Shown here: positions 59,058 to 64,000 of the stretch, piece after piece
Position numbering within the stretch: the first letter of the stretch is position 1
How the letters are laid out: the number at the start of each line of letters is the position of its first letter
Assembly: GCF_016741775.1 (NCBI RefSeq)
Contig: NZ_JAERRK010000003.1
Span: forward strand, 496,001-560,000
Length of the DNA stretch: 64,000 bases
Direction: 5' to 3'
From: Streptomyces actinomycinicus
Lineage (GTDB): Bacteria; Actinomycetota; Actinomycetes; Streptomycetales; Streptomycetaceae
Notes under the pieces: generated by a model
The model's input: the letters and a program-made list of their open reading frames with translations, nothing else
Told to the model about the DNA's origin: nothing
Database searches by the model: none
Program-made: the position numbers and the translations under genes

Positions 59058-59197
59058 TGCAGGTCAGGAGCTGTTTAGAGGGTCCGCAGGGACACCTTCG
59101 GCTTTCTGCCCGTTGCGGCCCGATCAGGGGCGTTCCTGGGCATCATACTGGGGGAATCCTGGGCGGAAGCCGGACTGCAAACAGCCACTGACCTGCA
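59058..59197. repeat. Inverted repeat pair flanking 102 bases
   Basis: TGCAGGTCAG-GAG-CTGTTT (59058-59076) is matched by AAACAG-CCA-CTGACCTGCA (59179-59197). The outer 10 and inner 6 bases pair perfectly, with a 3-base mismatch between them. The pair sits between the putative att site and the integrase terminator. Confidence 0.8.
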
Positions 59198-59205
59198 CAA
59201 ACAAC

Positions 59206-59234
59206 ACAGCCCCCGGCGCGACGCCGGGGGCTGT
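59206..59234. terminator. Hairpin terminator at the end of the integrase gene
   Basis: Arms 59206-59217 and 59223-59234 (12 bp) with a 5-base loop, 14 bases beyond the integrase stop. Confidence 0.8.
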
Positions 59235-59247
59235 CGTCGTACGCGTA

Positions 59248-60423
59248 TCAGGCGACCTCTGATGCCTCCGTCGGGTCGTCGGCGCCGGGCGTCAACATCG
59301 TCGCGATGGCGGCCCGACCGCGCTGCTCGGCCCCTTCGAAGATGTAGTGGTAGTGCTCCCTCAGCACGTCCGTACTGCTGTGGCCCATCCAGTCGGCCAC
59401 ATCGTTCTCGGGGACTCCGGCGTACAGCAGCCGCGATCCGTAGTAGTGCCGGAGTGAGTGGGCCTTGCAGTACTTCACCTGTCCCTTGCCCAGAGCCTCC
59501 ATCCAAATCTTCGGGTAGAAGTACGACGCGTAGAGGTAGCCGGTCCGCGTCACGTTGGGGAAGAGAAGCCGCTCCGGCCCCCATACGCCGTGGTTCTTGA
59601 TGTGCCGCCGAAGCTCGAAGGCGACGTTCGGCGGGAGGGGGACGGAACGCCCTGGCTCGCCTTCGTCACGAGCCTTGATGTGCCGACGCTGGATGGCGCT
59701 GTTCTTGCCCGACTCGGTGTCTCCGTCCTCCGCAATCTGGAAGTCGACCCGAAGCGTCTCGGCCTTGAAGTCGATCTGATCGCGGGACACCGCCATGGCC
59801 TCACCCAGCCGCAGGCCGCACCCGGCCATGAGCCACAGCATCGCGCGGTATCGCGGAGGAGCGGCATCCAGCATCGCCAGAACTTCCCTCGTCGTGAGTC
59901 GCCTTGCGGTGCTCTTCTGCTCCCGGATCTCCTTGGCGCGACTGCCCGCGCCCTTGACCTTTTTGCACGGGTTCCGGCCGATGATCTCGTTGACGACAGC
60001 CCAGTCCATCATCCCGGAGAAGAACGAGAACCGCTGACGGCGTGTGCGGGCGGAGAGCTTCCGGTCCTGCTCCATCCACAAGAGCCACTGCTCAACGTCT
60101 GCGACCTTCAGGGACACGATGGAACGGGCCTTGAAGAACGGCTCAATGGTCGTGTTGAGGATGGACCGGTACTGCTTCTTGGTGCTGTTCTCCAGCTTCC
60201 TTTGATTGGTCCACTGCTCCCACACGGCCGTCACGGGCTGCTTGCCCAAGCGGTCGTCCAGGTAGGTCCCGGCGTCGAGTTCCTGCTCCTTGCGCTTGCG
60301 CTGGTCGTCAGCCCGCTTCTTGGTCTCGAACGTCTTCTGTCGCTGCTTGCCGTCCGGGTCATACCAGAACGTCGTCCACTTCTTCGGGTCGTCCTTTGAC
60401 CGCGCGACCCATGCCCTTGCCAC
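59248..60423 (-). CDS. Tyrosine recombinase (phage/ICE-type integrase)
   Basis: 391 residues. An N-terminal arm-binding region (about 1-55) is followed by a SAM-like core-binding domain (60-165). The catalytic domain has Arg205 (GCGLRLGE), His322-x-x-Arg325 (AHSLRH), His348 (WMGHSS) and the nucleophile Tyr358 (EHYHY). It catalyses site-specific integration and, with an excisionase, excision. It points towards the acyl-CoA dehydrogenase 3' end. The start is the GTG before ARAWVARS. Codon use is less GC-biased than the core genes, consistent with an imported element. Confidence 0.95.
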   Translation of the reverse strand: MARAWVARSKDDPKKWTTFWYDPDGKQRQKTFETKKRADDQRKRKEQELDAGTYLDDRLGKQPVTAVWEQWTNQRKLENSTKKQYRSILNTTIEPFFKARSIVSLKVADVEQWLLWMEQDRKLSARTRRQRFSFFSGMMDWAVVNEIIGRNPCKKVKGAGSRAKEIREQKSTARRLTTREVLAMLDAAPPRYRAMLWLMAGCGLRLGEAMAVSRDQIDFKAETLRVDFQIAEDGDTESGKNSAIQRRHIKARDEGEPGRSVPLPPNVAFELRRHIKNHGVWGPERLLFPNVTRTGYLYASYFYPKIWMEALGKGQVKYCKAHSLRHYYGSRLLYAGVPENDVADWMGHSSTDVLREHYHYIFEGAEQRGRAAIATMLTPGADDPTEASEVA

Positions 60424-60513
60424 TGAAGCGGCCCCCTCCTGCTGCTGTCGACGTACGGGCCCACCCCGCCGTCGCGCCGGTCACTCCCCGGCGTTTCAAG
60501 TTTGCGCACTGAC

Positions 60514-60552
60514 CACCCAGGGTTGTCAACACGGGGTGGAACCCCCTGGGTG
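60514..60552. promoter_or_regulatory. Inverted repeat in the integrase/regulator divergent region
   Basis: CACCCAGGG (60514-60522) and CCCTGGGTG (60544-60552) are perfect complements separated by 21 bases, between the divergent integrase and HTH genes and 17 bases before the latter's ATG. A suitable place for an operator that controls both. Confidence 0.55.
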
Positions 60553-60568
60553 TGCTAAGTTGAGTGAT

Positions 60569-61120
60569 ATGGAAGCGGATGACAGTGGGTTCGAGATCAC
60601 TCAGCAGCAAGGCGCCTGGGTGGTCCGCATGTGGTGGCCCGTGGGGCCGATCAACGGGGGACCACAACGGATCACCATCGAGCCGGCCGAAGATGCCCCT
60701 GCTCGTGAGGTGGCGCGGGGCATCTCGACCACTGTCCTGCGCAGGCTCGATGTAGCCGCAGCCCTGGAGTTGGCCAAGCAGGCTCCCGAAGCCCAGCGGA
60801 CGTTGGAGGAGGTGGCAGGGAAGCTAAATGGGATGGGAGAGGCGGCGGGGCTCGCCCTGGAGGGCGAGGGCGTCTCAGAGCGGTACTTGGCCTTGCTTGT
60901 TGCCACGTACACCGCCATGGCGGATTTTGGGGCTCCTGCGCCCATTCCGTGGCTGGCACGGCTCATCGGCCGCCGACCTGAGACGGTGAAGGATCATCTG
61001 AAGCGGGCCAGAAGGGACGGATTCCTGACCACAATTGCCGGTAAGGCGGGTGGAGAGTTGACGGACAAGGCCAAAGCAGTACTTGAGGAAATGGCTGAAG
61101 CAGGTAGCCAAGGCGGCTGA
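60569..61120 (+). CDS. HTH protein of the mobile element
   Basis: 183 residues. The C-terminal half looks like a winged helix (YLALLVATYTAMADFGAPAPIPWLARLIG, then RRPETVKDHLKRARRDGFLTTIAGKAGGELTDKAKAVLEEM). The N-terminal half (FEITQQQGAWVVRMWWPVGPINGGPQRITIEP) is a short beta-rich part. No strong ribosome site precedes the ATG at 60569, so a leaderless or weakly translated mRNA is possible. It is divergent from the integrase with an inverted repeat between them, so a regulator of integration or lysogeny is likely. Confidence 0.7.
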   Translation: MEADDSGFEITQQQGAWVVRMWWPVGPINGGPQRITIEPAEDAPAREVARGISTTVLRRLDVAAALELAKQAPEAQRTLEEVAGKLNGMGEAAGLALEGEGVSERYLALLVATYTAMADFGAPAPIPWLARLIGRRPETVKDHLKRARRDGFLTTIAGKAGGELTDKAKAVLEEMAEAGSQGG

Positions 61121-61144
61121 ATTACCTAGCACTTCATACGCATG

Positions 61145-61180
61145 AGCCCCCGAGGGTCTTCGGGGGCTTTCTTGTTTCTT
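61145..61180 (+). terminator. Intrinsic terminator with U-tract
   Basis: Stem AGCCCCCGA / TCGGGGGCT (61145-61153, 61160-61168), loop of 6, then TTCTTGTTTCTT. It ends only 9 bases before the next gene's ATG and just ahead of its GGAGG site. Confidence 0.9.
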
Positions 61181-61189
61181 GGAGGACGG

Positions 61190-61360
61190 ATGGCGCTAGC
61201 CAAGCTGATGACCGTTGACGAAGTAGCTGACTATCTGAACAAGCCCCGTTCCTGGGTGTACGGGAACTGGAAGGATGAACAGATCCCGTTCCGCAAGGTG
61301 GGCCAGTCCCTCCGCTGCCGTCCGGCCGACTTGGAAAAATGGCTGGACGATCAGAACTGA
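61190..61360 (+). CDS. Excisionase-like HTH protein
   Basis: 56 residues forming one MerR/excisionase-type DNA-binding module: MTVDEVADYLNKPRSWVYGNWKDEQIPFRKVGQSLRCRPADLEKWLDDQ. Such proteins act as recombination directionality factors or small regulators. The ATG follows GGAGGA immediately after a terminator. Its place near the integrase supports a role in excision; a host-like regulatory role is the alternative. Confidence 0.8.
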   Translation: MALAKLMTVDEVADYLNKPRSWVYGNWKDEQIPFRKVGQSLRCRPADLEKWLDDQN

Positions 61361-61379
61361 AGAGCTGCAATATGCGAAC

Positions 61380-61410
61380 GCCCCCGAGGTAATTCGGGGG
61401 CCTTTTGTTT
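61380..61410 (+). terminator. Intrinsic terminator with U-tract
   Basis: Stem GCCCCCGA / TCGGGGGC (61380-61387, 61394-61401), loop GGTAAT, then CTTTTGTTT. The stem is almost identical to the one at 61145. Confidence 0.9.
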
Positions 61411-61424
61411 GCTGAGAGGACTAC

Positions 61425-62054
61425 GTGACCAGAACAATCCCGCCAAATAACGAGTCGGGCAGACGGAAACTGGAGAGTCAGGCGGACGCACTTCTGGAAG
61501 CGGCCGGAGATGAGAACTGGGGGGCGTGGCCGACACCCTGGCGCCAGCGGGAGGAAACAGAGCTTGAGCGAATAGCGGCGGCGCATATAGGGACGGTTCC
61601 TTTGCGGTGGGCTCCCGTGGTCGCGGCATTGCCCACCTTCGACCCAGAGCTGAAACGTCGAGACCTGGAATTCCTCATGCAGGAACGCCCAGGCGCGGAG
61701 GAACCCGACCACTACGGCGAACTGCTCTCACTTCTCTCCCAAGCCGAGGAGGCCGGTGCACAATACGGTTCAGGCTTCACTGTGGAGCGCCGGAACGATC
61801 CCCCTGATTCCTGTCAATGGCCCGGATGCCGAGAGCCGCTGTACGCCTCTCAGGCGCCACGAAAGCGCGGGCGCCCACGTAGGTACTGCCAGGTTCACCA
61901 GAAGGCCGCCAAGGCCCGTACACGTCGTTTGCGGTATGCGGGAATCCAAGTGGGGAAAAACAGGAACCTTGTGTACGACTTTGACGGCTTGGAGGAGCAG
62001 GACCTATCCGGTTACCAGGAGCTGTGGGGCCGGATGAACACCACCCGAAGGTGA
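61425..62054 (+). CDS. Hypothetical protein of the mobile element with a Cys/His motif
   Basis: 209 residues, not a family I can name. Residues about 128-170 contain CQWPGC, then YCQVHQKAAKARTRRLRY: four Cys/His in a zinc-finger-like order beside a very basic stretch, suggesting nucleic-acid binding. The N-terminal half is helical and acidic. The GTG start follows GAGAGGA, directly after the terminator at 61380. Third codon positions are less GC-biased than in the core genes. Confidence 0.7.
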   Translation: MTRTIPPNNESGRRKLESQADALLEAAGDENWGAWPTPWRQREETELERIAAAHIGTVPLRWAPVVAALPTFDPELKRRDLEFLMQERPGAEEPDHYGELLSLLSQAEEAGAQYGSGFTVERRNDPPDSCQWPGCREPLYASQAPRKRGRPRRYCQVHQKAAKARTRRLRYAGIQVGKNRNLVYDFDGLEEQDLSGYQELWGRMNTTRR

Positions 62055-62059
62055 CAGCA

Positions 62060-62090
62060 GGGGGCCGCACCAGGGCGGCCCCCGTTTGTG
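62060..62090 (+). terminator. Intrinsic terminator
   Basis: Stem GGGGGCCGC / GCGGCCCCC (62060-62068, 62075-62083), loop of 6, followed by GTTTGTGT. Confidence 0.85.
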
Positions 62091-62523
62091 TCGCATTTAT
62101 TCAGAACAGTGGAGGAGCGATCCTCTGGGGCCATGCACACTCGGCGGTGTGCCTCTGGCACGGCCTAGCGGCCGGGCAGTTCCCAAGTCGTTACGGGGCT
62201 CTGCGGAAACCTCCCTGTGAGATAACAACGTAGAGAAACACTCCTCCTCTTGCTTCCTGCTGATCCAATTCACAGTGGGGGGTAAGGGGGGCAGTGTCTT
62301 CTCTTACGTTGTCCTCTTGTGAGGTGTAGGGCCGCCCCAAAGCGGCCCTCTTCACTGAAGAATTCTCAGTCAATAAGCAGAACCTCAGACCCAGTAGAGG
62401 GATAGTCGTTGATCCGACTGACAAGCATTCCTCTGCCATGGTTCTGACTTTCTTCACCTCCCAGCCGGCCAGGGCCCCGCTCTTTTGCTCTTCCTGTTAC
62501 TCACTCGAATGCTTGGAGGAATC
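62084..62523. other. Gap of about 440 bases in the mobile element
   Basis: Noticeably lower in GC than the chromosome. It contains one further hairpin (62328-62349) and a strong GGAGGA site at its end that serves the XRE gene. Short frames on both strands lack a coherent start and codon pattern. It may hold a regulatory region or a decayed gene. Confidence 0.5.
62328..62349. terminator. Hairpin, probable terminator
   Basis: Stem AGGGCCGC / GCGGCCCT (62328-62335, 62342-62349) with a 6-base loop, followed by CTTC without a long U-tract. Confidence 0.6.
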
Positions 62524-62799
62524 ATGTATGACCCTGAGAAGGGGAAAGCTCGACGCCTGAGTCTGGGGATTACCGTCAAGGAGCTAGCCGATCGAATCGG
62601 GTGCAGCACACAGGCTGTCTACCAGTGGGAGCGTGGCGAACGTAGGCCGAGCCTGACTACGTTCGTGGTCATTGCCCATCACCTCGGGATTCCGATCGCT
62701 TCCCTGGTCGAACAAGCCGGAGGGGATGAGAACTCCGCGCGAGCGATTCAGCTTGCCGAGATTCACCGCATAGCCAAGGAGAAGAACGATGAACGATGA
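62524..62799 (+). CDS. XRE-family HTH regulator
   Basis: 91 residues. The helix-turn-helix covers residues about 10-65: ARRLSLGITVKELADRIGCSTQAVYQWERGERRPSLTTFVVIAHHLGI. A helical tail ends KEKNDER. This is the cro/cI type typical of phage and plasmid control genes. The ATG follows GGAGGA. Its end overlaps the next small gene by 11 bases, so they are co-translated. Confidence 0.88.
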   Translation: MYDPEKGKARRLSLGITVKELADRIGCSTQAVYQWERGERRPSLTTFVVIAHHLGIPIASLVEQAGGDENSARAIQLAEIHRIAKEKNDER

Positions 62800-62959
62800 C
62801 CCGATGCGCGCAATGATCCGCGACGAAATCCTGAAGGCCATGCAGGAGGCCAGGCCCGCGCAGTACACGCGGGCCGATCTCGAGCACATGTCGCCGGAGC
62901 AGATAGCCCATGCCCGACGGGCTGGCCATTTTGACGACCTGATGTTCGGCCGTAACTGA
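62789..62959 (+). CDS. Small hypothetical protein overlapping the XRE gene
   Basis: 56 residues, beginning MNDDPMRAMIRDEILKAMQE and ending PEQIAHARRAGHFDDLMFGRN. The ATG lies within the last codons of the XRE gene, preceded by AAGGAGAAG. The length, helical pattern and tight spacing (16 bases to the next start, which has its own GAGGAG site) support a real gene. The C-terminal ARRAGxxDDL phrase is reminiscent of small actinophage proteins. Function unknown. Confidence 0.7.
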   Translation: MNDDPMRAMIRDEILKAMQEARPAQYTRADLEHMSPEQIAHARRAGHFDDLMFGRN

Positions 62960-62975
62960 AATCCGAGGAGACCCT

Positions 62976-63686
62976 ATGCCCATCGTTCATAATGGATTTG
63001 ACCTGAATGCATTCCAGCTCTCTGATGAGACTCTGGAACTGATTCGCAAGCGTGACGAGCTGGAGGAGCGCCACCGCAAGTACAGGATGGAGAACGCGGA
63101 CTGTGCTCGCCAGTACATCGATGACAGCCACGGCCGCGCGTCACGTGATTACTACGTTCCCGCATTGCGCAAGGCAGATAAGGAACTCAGGGAGCAGGAG
63201 ATGCAGGCCGTAGCCGACGGCCGACCGCTTGCTGATCGGGATGAGTATCTGGCCGAGGTCCGTTCGAGAGTCAAGGAGTATGAGCGGGTAGAGCCTGCCC
63301 TAGCCCGTGCTGTGGAGCAGGCCGAGTCCGCAGTAACAGACTCCATCGTGAAGGAGTTGCCGGAGCTGGCCCGCCAGGGGTTCGAGCAGTCTGAGCGTGC
63401 ACTGAAGCAGTACCGGGCCGTAATCGCCAAGGCAGAAGCGGCACGCGCCCAGTTGGCAGGCAGCGTCAGCCGCTTCCTGTGGGCTACAACCGGGGGAGAG
63501 CTGACCCGGCCCAAGTGGCGCGGATTCTCTGGCGCCCTGGGCGAAGAGGTGAACGCCTGGCGGACCACTTCGGATGGCCGACTCACTTTCGACAGCGCCA
63601 AGGACCTGGGCCTGATCGACCAGTACCGAGGCAACCGGGCTGAGTTCGGAGACTTCGTCGCACCGCCTGAGGAAGATGCCGTCTGA
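62976..63686 (+). CDS. Hypothetical coiled-coil protein of the mobile element
   Basis: 236 residues. Residues about 15-160 are almost entirely charged helix (LELIRKRDELEERHRKYRMENAD; LRKADKELREQEMQAV; VEPALARAVEQAESAV), predicting a long coiled coil. A short C-terminal globular part contains FLWATTGGEL. A phage structural, scaffolding or recombination accessory protein is possible; none is specifically recognised. The ATG follows GAGGAG. A U-tract terminator comes directly after the stop. Confidence 0.75.
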   Translation: MPIVHNGFDLNAFQLSDETLELIRKRDELEERHRKYRMENADCARQYIDDSHGRASRDYYVPALRKADKELREQEMQAVADGRPLADRDEYLAEVRSRVKEYERVEPALARAVEQAESAVTDSIVKELPELARQGFEQSERALKQYRAVIAKAEAARAQLAGSVSRFLWATTGGELTRPKWRGFSGALGEEVNAWRTTSDGRLTFDSAKDLGLIDQYRGNRAEFGDFVAPPEEDAV

Positions 63687-63702
63687 CAACCGCTGTCGAA
63701 CC

Positions 63703-63740
63703 GGCCCCCTGCACGTAGCAGGGGGCCATTGTTTTGCTTG
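63703..63740 (+). terminator. Intrinsic terminator with U-tract
   Basis: Stem GGCCCCCTGC / GCAGGGGGCC (63703-63712, 63718-63727), loop ACGTA, then ATTGTTTTGCTT. The next gene's ribosome site begins a few bases later. Confidence 0.9.
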
Positions 63741-63752
63741 AGAGGTGATGAG

Positions 63753-64000
63753 ATGCCGAAGTTCCGAAACCCGAATAGTCCCCATTCCAGATATAGGGGT
63801 GTGGTGGAGCTGCCCTCCGACCACGGGCTTCCCATGCCGGACATGCCGGCCGTCCGGGACTGGACGGAGGCTGAACGGGATCAGTGGCAGCAGTGGTGGG
63901 AGTCTCCGCAAGCCGCCATGTGGGACGAGTCGTTCATCCCGACCGTGGCCGTGATGCTCACCTACTTCGGCAAGATCCTTGATGGCACTGCCACCAGCAC
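63753..64000 (+). CDS. Phage-type protein resembling a small terminase subunit, 3' end missing
   Basis: 82 codons are visible before the window ends. The segment WTEAERDQWQQWWESPQAAMWDESFIPTVAVMLTYFGKI has the W-x-x-WW-x-SP-x-A-x-x-WDES pattern seen in small terminase-type proteins of actinophages. The N-terminus PKFRNPNSPHSRYRG is basic. The ATG follows GAGAGG, directly after a terminator. If the assignment holds, packaging genes should follow to the right, making the element a prophage rather than a conjugative element. Confidence 0.6.
   Translation, partial: MPKFRNPNSPHSRYRGVVELPSDHGLPMPDMPAVRDWTEAERDQWQQWWESPQAAMWDESFIPTVAVMLTYFGKILDGTATS

Noticed and set aside
59049..59247. tRNA gene as the integration target
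   Set aside because: No cloverleaf or CCA-flanking structure could be drawn; the codon switch inside the acyl-CoA dehydrogenase gene explains the site better.
62024..62233. Plus-strand frame of 69 codons
   Set aside because: Starts inside the previous gene and runs through the terminator at 62060; no coherent protein features.
62191..62457. Minus-strand frame of 88 codons in the element gap
   Set aside because: A GGAGG lies upstream, but codon usage is random, the frame runs through a hairpin and no family is recognisable; possibly a decayed gene.

Overview
The window is very GC-rich, with strongly GC-biased third codon positions, frequent GTG starts and GGAGG-type ribosome binding sites, which is typical of Streptomyces. 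The order hutU/hutF/hutI, a SigB-type sigma locus, a peptide transporter, a two-component pair, gtrA, purK-purE, dipeptidase, UDP-glucose dehydrogenase and acyl-CoA dehydrogenase matches, from memory, a conserved core segment of Streptomyces chromosomes (around SCO3051-SCO3073 in S. coelicolor). Two accessory regions flank it: a biosynthetic locus at the left and an integrated mobile element at the right.

Region 1 (1-19.7 kb) is a compact PKS-NRPS locus. A truncated SDR-type epimerase/reductase and an ABM-fold protein precede two megasynthases. The first reads KSQ-AT-ACP-KS-AT-DH-ER-KR-ACP. The second reads KS-AT-ACP-Cy-A-PCP-TE. In the second, the KS lacks the His of HGTGT and the AT lacks its catalytic Ser, so this module probably cannot elongate. 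The A-domain code reads as cysteine. The simplest prediction is a propionate-started, fully reduced C6 2-methylpentanoyl chain condensed with cysteine and cyclised to a thiazoline-4-carboxylate. A flavoprotein of the acyl-CoA dehydrogenase fold follows as a likely tailoring enzyme.

Region 2 (19.7-31.7 kb) holds an RpiR-family regulator, an operon of three roadblock/LC7 proteins plus a DUF4388-like protein, a LysA-like decarboxylase, and the histidine utilisation operon hutU / M20 amidohydrolase / hutF / hutI. The regulator and hutU share a similar inverted repeat (7-N13-7). The one at hutU lies over its promoter.

Region 3 (31.3-38.0 kb) holds a LuxR-type regulator. It also has a putative amino-acid-derived metabolite operon: an ArgG paralogue with an altered aspartate-binding loop, a 2OG-Fe(II) oxygenase and an EamA exporter. 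A protein joining a sigma-like region, a Cys/His motif, a membrane segment and a ricin-type lectin domain follows.

Region 4 (38-59 kb) is core genome: a sigma factor / STAS antagonist / anti-sigma kinase locus; a four-gene cell-surface operon (two sortase-anchored DUF6801-like proteins around two membrane-anchored exported proteins); a POT peptide transporter; an OmpR/HK pair; gtrA; purK-purE-dipeptidase; MerR; a dipeptidase paralogue that has lost all its metal ligands; a VOC protein; UDP-glucose dehydrogenase; and an acyl-CoA dehydrogenase.

Region 5 (59.0 kb to the end) is the left part of an integrated phage-like element: tyrosine integrase, HTH proteins, an excisionase-like protein, small hypothetical genes and, at the edge, a gene resembling a small terminase subunit. 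The last 60 bases of the acyl-CoA dehydrogenase gene have foreign codon usage, which suggests that the attachment site lies there and that the element supplies the gene's 3' end. The element's genes are separated by intrinsic terminators with U-tracts. Throughout the window, intergenic gaps and protein linkers carry many short GC-rich tandem repeats.
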